Shown here: in pieces, positions 40,601 through 52,600 of the stretch
Layout: every line of letters begins with the position of its first letter
Numbering within the stretch: position 1 is the first letter of the stretch
From: Progne subis subis
Taxonomy: Eukaryota; Chordata; Aves; Passeriformes; Hirundinidae
Reading direction: 5' to 3'
DNA length: 64,000 nt
Assembly (NCBI GenBank): GCA_022316685.1
Contig: JAKJHU010000034.1
Span: 1,488,001 to 1,552,000 of the forward strand
Made by a program: the position numbers and the translations under genes
The notes under the pieces: generated by a model
The model's database searches: none
What the model saw: the letters and a program-made list of their open reading frames with translations, nothing else
Told to the model about the DNA's origin: nothing

Positions 40601-43600
40601 AAATTGCCTGTACAGGTTTGGAACAGAAGAAATACCAATACTTTAATTAATTCCACGGTTTTATTGAGGTATGAAAGCTGAGGCCCTTCACATGTGGCAA
40701 TTAAAGAGGTCTTGTTAGTGGACCTGTATTATATATGCTCAGTGGAAAGTGGATGTGAACTGGCTGGTCTGATTACAGGCTAAAGCTTTTGTCTGTGTCA
40801 GACGTTCCAGATATATTCTTAATTTTTCCAGCTCTCGAAAAGACTCCCCTTCACTGTACAGTTCTAAGTGTGCATGTGTATATTTTTAAGCTAAGAATGG
40901 CTCCTGTGATCTGTAAACTTCTACTAAGATAAGATAGTGGTGTAACTTAACTGTAAGTTTAAAGACACAGGCAAATGCTGTGTTTCCAGTTGGGTGATTT
41001 TTTTTTTTCATTATTTTTTTAAAACTTTTATTTTGACCTCCTTTTAAAATGGTGTTGATACCTGGTTGCATGCTTCATTTTATCGGCTAAAACCATGAGT
41101 TCTTAGTATTTTCTGTTAAAGTACAGGAAATGTTAACAAAATATTTCAGATACTTTTATTAAAAGGCAGTTGTAATTTTGCTTTGCAGAATTTCTTGTTG
41201 ATTTGAGTAAAGTTTGATTGTATTGGTTTCATCGTATCTGTTTGCCCATAAGGTGACCCATCCTTTCAAATGTGTTTGGTCTTCTGAGTGTTTTCTCAGA
41301 GGGTGTGGTGGTACTGATTTTCCTTATTACCTCCAACAAGGATTTTTTTTAAATGAAAAGTTCTGCTAGACACTTTTGCTTCCACCTGAAATGCCTATCA
41401 GCTCTAGCAGATCTCATACCTTCAGAAACTTCATAATTACATTTCCTGAAGCAGAAGTCAAGCTTAAGGAAAGGTGGAGTAGCAGCAGCGCTTCCTTGTG
41501 CCTGTAACATCCTGCCCATAAAAGCAGGGAAATAGCTGTTTGGAAAGGAAAAAAGGAGCAACTTTTTGAACTTTCTGTTGTAAAATCAACACATTCCCCC
41601 ATTTGCTGTTTAAGAACAAAGCATGTAATCATTTTCCCCCTTCTCTGGTTTCCTGGTGGCCATTCTCCAGCATGGCAAAATAACTTGTTTGGAGTCGAGC
41701 CATAGCATCAGGTTGTAAGCAAGCAAGCCCTCTTCTCCAGTGCAGCCTAATTGCTGTTCTCCTGACCATTCCTCAGATGGAGAGTTTGTTTATCCAGCTT
41801 TTCTTGTGGGATATTCATTAACCATGTTCTGAAGTCTTCTGTTCACACCTCCCTTGAACATCTACTGAATGTGGCCTCCTACTCTGTTCTCTCTCCACTG
41901 TGTCCTGCCAGTATTGATCTAAATAGCACTGGTATCACCCTACTCTTTTGTTGATGTTATTAAAAAAAAAAAAAAAAAATTCTGAGTGTAACAACTCTCC
42001 TGTAATTCTGAAGTGATTCACTACTACAGAATGGTCTGCTCAGATACAGAAATTGTGAGTTGATGAGAAGGGAGCAGCATGCTCACATAAGCACTGGAGA
42101 TGGTAGTGGTGTAAACTGTCTGCTGATACATGGCACCAGGCTAGCACAGTGTTTGGGTAAGCTGCGACTTGTGCCATGATGTGTTTTTTGCACTGTAGTT
42201 CTGTCATGTCACAGACTGGTTAATGCTTGTTTGTATTATCTATGGTCTTTTTTTTAACCTGTACAAAAATCAAACCCTGGCTTTCCCTTGGTAGTTCTTC
42301 TGTTTTCAGTTTGTTTATTCTGTTCTTTCTCACCTGTAAAAAGAATTTTAAAAATACCTCATTCATCTTATTTTAAGAAAGGAGTCTCCTGGATTTGTGG
42401 AAGTCATCTGCAGCCTGGTAGTGATTCTGTTACTGGATGAGGACTGTGACAGCTGACACTGGTTTCTCAGACAGTGGTAGCATCTAGCAGAAAAGCAGGC
42501 ATATGGCTAAAAGCAGCCATCTTTTGAATTGTCTCAGCATTAGAGGTGCCTGAATTCATTTGTAAGAAATTAATGCGTGTGTGTATTCTGGAAAACAAAA
42601 TCATACTGAAAGTAGGCAGCCAAATGTATTTTTGCAAAAAGGATTGAAACACAAGTTAGTGGCAGTTTTCAAGTTTTGTAATGGTAATAGTATGTCTTTC
42701 TTTTTAGAGAATATAGGAGTTTTGAAGAAACTCGTCCTTTTGTCAGTCTCACTCTGCTTGTAGCTGAGTTCTTGGTAGCCTTAAATATGTGTGTGATAGA
42801 TAAAATCCAGGTGGTAGAAAAACGAGAGCTTGAAACCCATCAGAAGCAGGTTATCAGGACCATGCTGATGAGTTGATTCAAGGCATAATCTTGCTGACTC
42901 AGTCGGTTGGTTTCCTCCCAATGCAGAGATCTGAGGATTGAGTACATTTTAACAGTGCAATCTTGAGGTCACTAGGACATGGTCTGTAGTGGGTGGTGGC
43001 ATGGGGCTGGATGGCTGAGATCCAGCAGCCACAACTGCCTTTACCAATTTGTTCTCAGCTATGAGGCCATGAATGCTGTACTGCGTCAATCATCCATCTC
43101 ATAGGATGGGAGGAATAACTTAGGCTGGGGAGCTGCAGCAAAGAGTCCAAGAGTGGTTCAAGCCTTTTGCTTTCCTTCTTACTGGAACAGCAATTCAAAT
43201 CTGAGCTCTGAAGTCTTCTTGATAAGTTCAAACTCGAATTCCAGTCAAATTGAATGAGAGTGGAGAAAGAACTGAAAAGTTCCGGTTTGCTGCAGCCTAG
43301 AGATAATTGCCTGAGGGGTTCTGGTTTTTATTTTCCAACGTATGACCACTAAAGGCTGGGGATACAAATAGAGGTAAAATCCTATCATTAAGGTCAATGT
43401 AAATTTACAGTAGTATGTGGTTGCCTGGTTTGCCCCCATCCATTTTTTTTCTTGAATTTTTGCCAGATCAGTTCAGGCATTAGTAGGTAAAGCTGATGAT
43501 CATAGTATGCTGCTTTAGAAATGTCTTTTGGATATTATCTGATTTTTAATAAAGTGTGGTAATATAAAAAGATTATATTAATATATATGAATATGTTTAT

Positions 43601-46600
43601 ATATACTATATAATATAACTATATAATAATATAGAATATTTATATTCTATTATATTAATATGTTACTCTATTAATATAATAGAATATGAATATGTAGAGA
43701 AGGCTACATTCCTTAAAGTTTTAATTGTTAATGAAATGGGCCAGGTGATATAAATTCTCTGGAGCGTGAAACATGGAGGAATTTTTTCATGCAGCCAGGC
43801 TGCAGGGGTGCGTCATTTTGTCTGCACTGTGAAGTATCTAATTTGGACGTCACTTTGAAGAGGCTGCTTTTTAATATTTCTGTGGAAGCTGTGTAGAGAC
43901 TTAATTGCAGTGATAGGGGTAGCATTGGTGTAAAAATATTTCCTGTGGTCTTATTTAATGAAAACCTAACTTGTTTTGAAGTAGAGCTACAGTCAGTGTA
44001 AACTTAATTAGATTTTGGATGGAGTTAGTTTTTAGCTCTGTTTTGTATATAAAGCAGCAGTTACATAAGTTGGCTGTAAATGCATGTGATGGTTTTATTG
44101 TGATCATATTTAACATACTAAGAAGATTCATCTGCTACTTTGGCTCAGAGCTTGTGTATATTACTGAAGATACCAGTGATTGCTTACAAGTTTGAGCATT
44201 CTCCCAGCCTGCCAAGGTTATTATTTGAGGCCTTTCAAAGGTAGACTTCATTTAAAAAATAGTTGTACTTCCTTAATTATGTAGGGGTTTGAGATGGATG
44301 TGTGGTAGAGGGCATTTTCCCTTCAGAAAAGTTTCAAATGTGAGGTCAGCACCAGTTTGATAAAGACAGTAGCACTAACTTTTTGAATTTGAAGAACTAT
44401 ATGTTCTTCTAAGTTCTTCATCCTCCCTCTGACTCTGGCATTTCTTTGAGAAGACCGTTCATCTTTCTGAGCCGTTTTTCACTGTCTATGATAAGGGAAA
44501 ACTGTCAGGGTTATATATCCAAAGAGCCAGTATGTGATGTTTTCTAGACGAGAATTGTTAGTGTGCATTTTTAAGATTCGTGTCTTGTCTTTTAAGCGGA
44601 ACAAATCCAAATGAAAATTACTTGGTTGGTGGGGCTGTTGTGATCATGTGCAGCCTCACCATTTCTATCTAACACCAGCCCTAAGGCTTGGCCTAGTTGT
44701 TGTTGTCTTTTCTCGGTACAGGCAGGTTTTGTCAGAAGGTTTTAAAAGTAATTCGGTGGCACAATCTTAGAACTCCCCAACCAAACCCAGAAAGGGAATG
44801 TTGCTCTAAAGATAAAATGGTGTTTGACACACTTTGCAAAAACTGGCACATCACCCAGCTTCTGCTGAGACAGGGCCTACAACTGAGCTTGCTTCAGGCT
44901 GGAAAGGGCTGCCAGGAAGTGTAAGAAAGACAACTGTGCCTTGGCCTGGCATGGGGCTCACTTGCCCAGGAAGGGCTGGTAGGTTTCCAATGTCAGTTTT
45001 AAAGTAAAATGTAGATAGTTGCATTTGAAGACCTGGGAAGTTGTCATTATAAACAACCCCTTCCTACCTTCTGTTGGATGGAACATGCTGGATTCTTGCA
45101 TTGTAGGGTTGTATGCAAATACTGTGGTATAATAACCAAGGGCCCTAATATTACTTAGGTGTTTGATCTCTACTTGTATTAGTACCCTGGGCTTCAGACC
45201 ATACTTAACCTTCAATATACACTAAGCAGTTTTCAATACAATATCCTGTATAAGCTTGTTTCTTAATGATCTTTTAAAAGCTTGATTTTGTTGTACAGGT
45301 CACAGAGGCTGGTAATCTGTTTTAGTTCATTAAACACCTTAGGTGCTTAAACAGCCAGCAGTTAAAACTCATACTTTCTGAATAGGAGACCTGAAGGAAA
45401 TGATTTACCGTCTGTGATATTTCTTACATCTAGTTTTCCTGAAATTTGCAAAACTGAAACAGCTGTTAAATGTTATTTAAATCATGTCATATATTTCTTT
45501 AAAAACATGTCATACTATGGAGAGGGAAAAATGTACAAATCTGTATAAAATCTGTTGTATCTTAAGGGACAAAATCTACTGCTAAGCCTGAGTTGCTATT
45601 ATTTGTACAGTTGGTTTTCAGTTTAAACAGATGACTGCTTTTTTGAAACTGGGTTGCATGCCAGTAGTTAAAGTACAACCATGTAGGGTACGACAGGGTT
45701 TGTTACTAGGGGTTTTCAGAGGTGAGATCATGATGAACTTAAATGAAGCTTAAGCAGCAATGTTAACGTCACCAACAAATATATTTAGTTTTCTAGCCTT
45801 CTTTTCACAATGCCTGAATATGAACTGTGTTTATATTGCCTCTGCTTGAAGGAAAATAATTTGTTAAAAGGAATAAAGGGAAGTTACTTTTGTTTTATTT
45901 CTCTGCTACTAAAAAATAAATATTCACATATAAACATTTGAGTGTTTACATCAGAGAGGACACATGGAGCCATAATGTTTTACTTTGTCATTCATTGCTT
46001 TTATTAGCGTGCCAAACCACATGGAGATACTTGGTAAAAACTGAAAATAGTCAGAAAGTAACAAGTATTTATTACCTGTAATGCCTGTACCTTGCAAAAT
46101 TATGATAAAATTATAAACCGTGGTGTTGCGTGAGGATTTCTTTACCCACTGGGGAAGGGAGACCGCATTGCATCATGGATAAAAGTAAAGATTTTTCATA
46201 GACCTGTTGCATACAGATATGTAAACAAAGAGCATCTAAGCTTTGGTGCACCTGTGTCACAAGTTCTGATGCAGGTCTGCTCCCCGCATCCCATTTTTGT
46301 TCTTAGTCACCCTGCTGTAAAATGATTGAGACAATGGAGCAACTACCTTAGGAAGGACTAAGGAGTTCAAGGCTCCTCACTTTGGAGAAGGAAAAAAGAA
46401 GGTATGTGTGATTGTGGTTTACAAAAAGTGACAAGCTGAATGTGAAACTTAGGTTTACCAGGTCTTGCCGTATTAGGATTAATGGGCACTCAATGTTTTT
46501 AGCAGAAGTTATCTTCTGTCTTAATAGAAGATCAGCTTAAAGCAGATGGCAGTACCTCTTCCCACTGCAGTCATGAATTTGTGGAACTTGCTGCCGCAGG

Positions 46601-49600
46601 AGGTGTAGAGACAGGCAGTGTTGGCAGGTTCAGAAAGGGTTTCTGTGCGTACATAGGCACCAGGCCCATAAATGGACACTGAACAGACACGGAAGGGAGG
46701 TGCCCTCTGAATTCCTGCTTCCACACTTGTGGATGCCAGCAGAGAGGCTGCAGAAAAGGCTCACATGCTTGCTCGAAATAGCCTTTGTTTTTGCTGCTGT
46801 CGAAGGCAGAATATCAGGTTGCATGCCCTGTACACCTGACCTGGGAGGGTGCCACTTCTCTTGCTCTGTCAGGCGGACATGCTGTGGGCCGTTCTTGAGC
46901 TCTGTCAGGATAAGTGTTCAAGACTCATGTTAGCCAAACCTGCTTAGGAAAACAAAATCTTTTCCTAAAAAAGAGACTGCTTCCTTGCCCTATGTGCCAG
47001 TGTGAGAATTGGATCTCCCTGACTGCAGAAAGCAAAAGGTATTGCAGAAGATACAGAGATTATTCTGTCAGAAAAATTCCTCTTTCCCTGACCCAGAGAA
47101 CAACCTCACCTTGTTCAGGAAGATGCAAACATTTCAAAATTCAACTATGTGATAAGGTCAATACTTGTAGATACTTGGATGTTAATGTTTCTTCTTGGCC
47201 GCCCTGCCCCCAGCTGGTCTTCATGCCTTTTTGACTACTGGTGTCTCTGGCTGTGACCTGTGTCTCTGCTTGGTGGGAATCACGGTTTCAGATGAAGGAA
47301 GAGCACATGTGTGGAGTTCAGGCTTGCCCCAGGATAGAAGGAGGAATTACTGTCACTGGGAAAGCTGCCCTGCTCTCAGGAGAGTTAGGATGAGGGAGAA
47401 GTAAGATGCTTGTTTCAAAATAGTTTAATTGCAAGGTTTCAGTTTCTTCGCTGTAGGAGGCCTGGCAGGCTGTAGGGAAGTGTTCTTGCTTGTAGAAGGA
47501 GTAACAACTGAGATTAGAATTCCCTTTATTTTGCTTCCTGTATGCTCTGTTGGGCTTTTTTTTGTTGTTGTTGTATGATAACACTGTTAGTTAAATCCTT
47601 TTTTTAATGCAAATGTGACTTTTTTTTTCTTTTTCTTTTTTTTTATTTTTAAACATAGATTAGGCTGGATTTCTCATTTTCCAACCCTCGGTGTTTTATT
47701 TCAAAAATTGTTCCTCACCACAATTTACAGCAAGATCATGACATCTTCATTCATTCATGGTCACTGTATGTGCGTGATTAATATGAAACATGAGAGCTGA
47801 GATAGGGACTGACGTGTCTTAGAAGATTGCTTGAGTTCCCACAGGTCTTTGGTTCTTCAGATTTCTTAAAAAATTGCTTTATATATGTTCCTGGGATAGG
47901 CTTAACCTTTTGTCCATTTATATTTTCCTCTGTCTTTCAAGCTGAAATATTAAGAGGAGCTTGGTTCCTCATTCCTCAAGAGATACTAATTTCTTGAAGT
48001 TTTATGAAGATAGCAGGTTGGATGGAAGAGAGAGAGACCTTGTATCTCTCCATATATAGAGGGCTGCAGTAGCAGTTTGGGTAAGCCAGGCATTTGACTC
48101 AAGGCAAGGATCCTGAGGATGAGCTTTCATGGTTTTGGAGGTTTCTTTGTGAAACTTTTTCTCAGCCTCATCCCATAGCAGCCTGTAGCTGTTGAGTTTA
48201 TTAGTGCTTTCTTACTGCATGCAGGACTAGGGTTTGGCAGCAACCATGAGACTTAGACTTCCACAAAGCCCCTGATGTGATGCGATCCTTCTTTTTCAGC
48301 ACCACAGCTCGATATGCAGTTCACTTTAATTGTACTTTGTGCTGTTTAGTTGTGTTTCTTGAGGATTCATGCTGAGCTAGTCTCAGCCGGGGCTTTACAC
48401 TCAGCATAAATGTTACAAAGAGAGTGCTGCTTTTCTAAACATCTGCTACAATAAATGGGATGAGCCGGGGCGGGGGGAGGGGTGTGCAGGCGATAAAGAA
48501 AAAACATTTTCTGCTCTTTTCTTTGCTAGGAAGCTCAACTGTGAAGAGGCATTGCATCATGAGTTCTAATGAAAGACCAGCTATTCCCCTTGGGAAAATG
48601 AAAGCACTTGCCTCATTTCCCTCTTAGTGGCAGCTGTTGATTAGGAATTTTGTTTAAGAATGAAATGGCTTTAATACAAATGGCTGCCAATGGTGTGCGC
48701 TGTAAGTGTTCTGAAGTACAGAACAATTGTCTTAAAAATCATCTCAGACTAGAAAATTAGTGGTTTAGACACAAATATATTATCTGCATGAGTTCTGGTG
48801 TATTCATCTGTCTCCTTGAGACTAGTATTTTGTCTTCCCCTTCTGTGCTGGTCTGAGGAAGTAGCTGAACACATTAGCATTAGGGAATGGAAGGAGACCA
48901 GGAGCTCTAATGAGGAAAACACTTAATTGGGCTGGGAGGAGAAAGGGATGCTGATGTAGCAGACATTACTGAGAATATCTCTTGGCTAAGTGATGGAAGA
49001 GAACCTAGCTGAGGTTCTAGTCTATATCTTTTATTTAATTTTTACAAAGAATGGCATGGAAATGTTTGTACATTATTTTATAGAGAAGAAAGTTCATTTT
49101 TTGAACACTAGCACCCAGAGTGATTAGTTAGGCCTGGTAACATCTAGATCTTGGCTGATGGAAGAAGACACAGTGTGAATTGCTCTGCTGATTGTGCTTA
49201 TATTTCACTCTGCTGCTATGACATATGCAAGGATTTGTGGTTAGGAAACTCATCACCAGGCCTGACTTTTGAAGAAAGGTAGTTGCCCAATTCCCCACAT
49301 ACAGTGTTCATGAGGTGTGTGCTGGGTGTGTTGTAGGGAGCCAGAGATGAATCAGCTGCATCTGAATCAGCCTGGAGATGAATGGTGCTCCCCTTGTGCC
49401 TCAGCTTTGGGAAGCTGTGCCCAGTCTCACCCCCAAGATGCTCTTGCTGCATTGTTTAAAACAGATGACTTCGGAGCAATTGCTTTCTCTGAGCAGGCTG
49501 CAACCACTTGGTGGCCGTTTCAAGAGCAAGATGTCAGAAGTACATTGTAAAGCATGGTAGAGATGAATGAAGTACTGTTGTTGTATTGGATGACTCAAGG

Positions 49601-52600
49601 TCTTCACAGGTAATAAATCTACCTGCTGAGATAGCAAAGTGGAATTTGATCTGCCAGATGGAAGCAGAGTTAGCAGGGGGCACCTTTTCTTTTAGTGGGT
49701 CCTGATATGAAGGACCTTCTATTTCCTGTGGGAAATTAGTTTGTCAAGGCTTCTTTAATCCACCTAAGTATGCTGGTCAAAGAAGACTTAATTTGTTTTA
49801 ACTTCTAAATGGCTAGCAAAGCTTTATGGCAAAACTTAGGTGCCAATGTATACTGAGAGCAATTCAGACCCAGGAAAGTTGGGGGGAAAAAAGAAAAGAA
49901 AAAAAACCTATATGACATCTTGTTAGCTTCTCTTTGTATGTTGGCTAAGTATAATTAGGAAAATTAAAAGACACAGGTGCCTCAAATCTGTGTGTTCTTC
50001 TTAATGACAGTGAGAGCAGCTGACCCAATGAATCATGGTGGGCTGAGGCTTTCTTGTTCATAATAAACCCAGTGAGTTGTTCCTTTGTTGGCTTTCTGTT
50101 GGCAGCAGTCATGTGAGATTTACTGTCTCTGCAGTTTGTGTCACAGCAATGTGATTTTCTGTAAGTCCTGGTGTGTAGCTAGTGAGGAGGTTTTGTTTGC
50201 TTGGTTGAAGTTGTACCCTGATGAATGACTAGTTGGAGTGTTCTGAGCTTTTTGTTTGGGTGCAGGATGGTATCACCAGATTCATTCATTAAGATCTTGG
50301 TCTTCAGTTTCCAGTGGCATTGAGTTATTTCCTCTCATGGGGCACATTTTCACTTTTCCCTGCCTGTGGTCTTGATGGTGAAAGATGGAGGAGTAGGGTG
50401 AAAATGATGACTGAAGTAAACAGTGTTTCTTCCTATTATGTACAGTATTTTTATTGAATTATTTTGGGTCCATTTGTTTGTTTTAATCCCAGTAGTCCTC
50501 TTTGTATTCAGGGTTTTGCTATGAGCTTCATGCTGTTGAAGTTAATTAAGGCACAGGCTTTGGTTATTTAGAAAATGAGTTAGAGGTCCATTTGTTGGCA
50601 GAATGCTTGCTACAGAACGAGGTAGTCCCTGCTTTTGCGTAAACACACAGATGTGTTTTTTGTTTTGTGGACTTGATTAAGCTTTGCCAAAATCGTCCAA
50701 CTTCTAGTGCTATTGCAAGAAGGCAGAAATTCCTGTGGTATGTTCAAGTATGGAATCATGTCTAACTCATTTGAGGGAATGACAGCTGCCCCAATGATGC
50801 CTTGTGGCCCAGAGCTGTGTAGCAGAGCTGCAGCTGGGAATGCCAACTGCAAGGGCATCACCAGGGCAAGTCTGTGGGAAATCAGCTGGCTTGGGTGCTG
50901 GGCTTTGATGCTGTGCTTGCATTTTGCTTGTCATGCCTGCTTCCATGGCAGTCCCCAGGATTAGAGTGATCTTGTGGGGTGGTGTCTTTTCTAACCAGAT
51001 GAAATTTCTGTCATTTTGGGAGAACAGAAATGTGTATGAAAACTCTATGTGAAAATAGGAGAAAGTGTCTTGCTGTCTGTTCATACTTGCTAATTCACCA
51101 AAGTTTTTTTCCTTGTCCTTTTTTTCTACTTAATAATGCATACAGATAATTTGCTAGCTGTCAGCCTTGTGAACTTTACCCTGTGCCATTTACATTAAAG
51201 GCTGTAAGTTCTCTTTGTCATCTACACTTATTAAAAGTCTTTTGTGGAATTAAACCTTGAGGTGCACAGAAGTTAATGTGGAGTGGTTGTTTGCTTGTTT
51301 ATTGTTTTTTCTTAAACAAAGATTGATGTTTCAACATAGGAAAGGTGAGGTTTTTTCCTCTTTCCTAGTCAGTGTTTTTGCTTAATAATAGTGGATGTTG
51401 TGGGTGACTTCAGTAATCATGGTGACAGACAGCTCCAGCAGGGGTAGGTACCTGCTTGAACAATCAGAAATGAATTAATAATAAGCACTAAAGTTGAGGT
51501 GTCCAGTATTGGAATTTCAGTATCAATATTGTAAATAGATTGGAGAGGTATGAATTCCATAATGTGCTTGTCTCTGAGGTGAGTCTTGGCTGGTATCCAC
51601 GTGAAGGAGTTTGTCTGCACTTACACTGACAGGGAACATTGCAAGTTAAAGCTTGGGTTCTTGAAATGTGTCATATAGATGTCAGAAGCCTGCAGACTGT
51701 TTGCTGTCCCTTTAATATCCACTTTTTGTCATTTCTGCCTGTTTTGTTTGCCCCCAGATAGAACATTATAAAGCTGAAAGAGCTTTTAGGGAGATGAAGT
51801 GGACAGTTTAAATTAAGCTATGTCTTTATTAATTGGAGCAGTTTGGGGGAGAGGGAAGATGACAAACAGAAGGGCAAGAAGGGAGAATTCCCTAGAGAAA
51901 TGAATTCTCTAGGGAGAATAGAAATTTGAATTCTGAAAACATTCAGTAATTTGTTATTTGCAATATAGTAGGTGGGATCTGATGACTTTGCAAAATGCTA
52001 CACAATCTTAGAATTGTGCTTAAGGAACTATTGGCAGAGCTGTCTTTCACTGGTGTTCCTTCTTTGCCTCAGTTTCCTGATCTTGAAATAAAGTTATGTT
52101 CTCAGTGTTATGCAGGAAATCAGTATCTGAGCCCAGATCAGAATTCAAGGTTTCTGGCTTCGAGTTCTGCATTCAGACCACACCTTTCTTTTTATAGCTA
52201 TGGGAAAAAAAAGTCTGCTCCAGCATGTCATTTAGTGAAATGCCATATAGGAAAAGCAAAACTAAGCCTAAAAGAGCTAAAAATATTTAATTTTAAATTA
52301 GGAGACAGAAAAAGTTCAGTAGATTCTTTCTGGCAAGTGGAGCCTTACAGTGCCACAGCAGATGTGCTCGTCTTTGGGGACGTGTCTGGCAAACTGAAGT
52401 GCCTGCAAAGATGTATGATGAATTGTGCTGAGAGGTGTCCAGTAGAGTGGGATACAGGACAGCCCAGTGAAGTCAGGGGAGTTTCTCAGGATACACTACC
52501 CTGGAATGTGTTTGTGAGGACAGTTGGAGCTGTGACTTGGTTTGTCTGTAGGGTGAATGTGTTCAGGTGTTCTCTGAAAGCACCGAGGTTCTTCAAAGCT

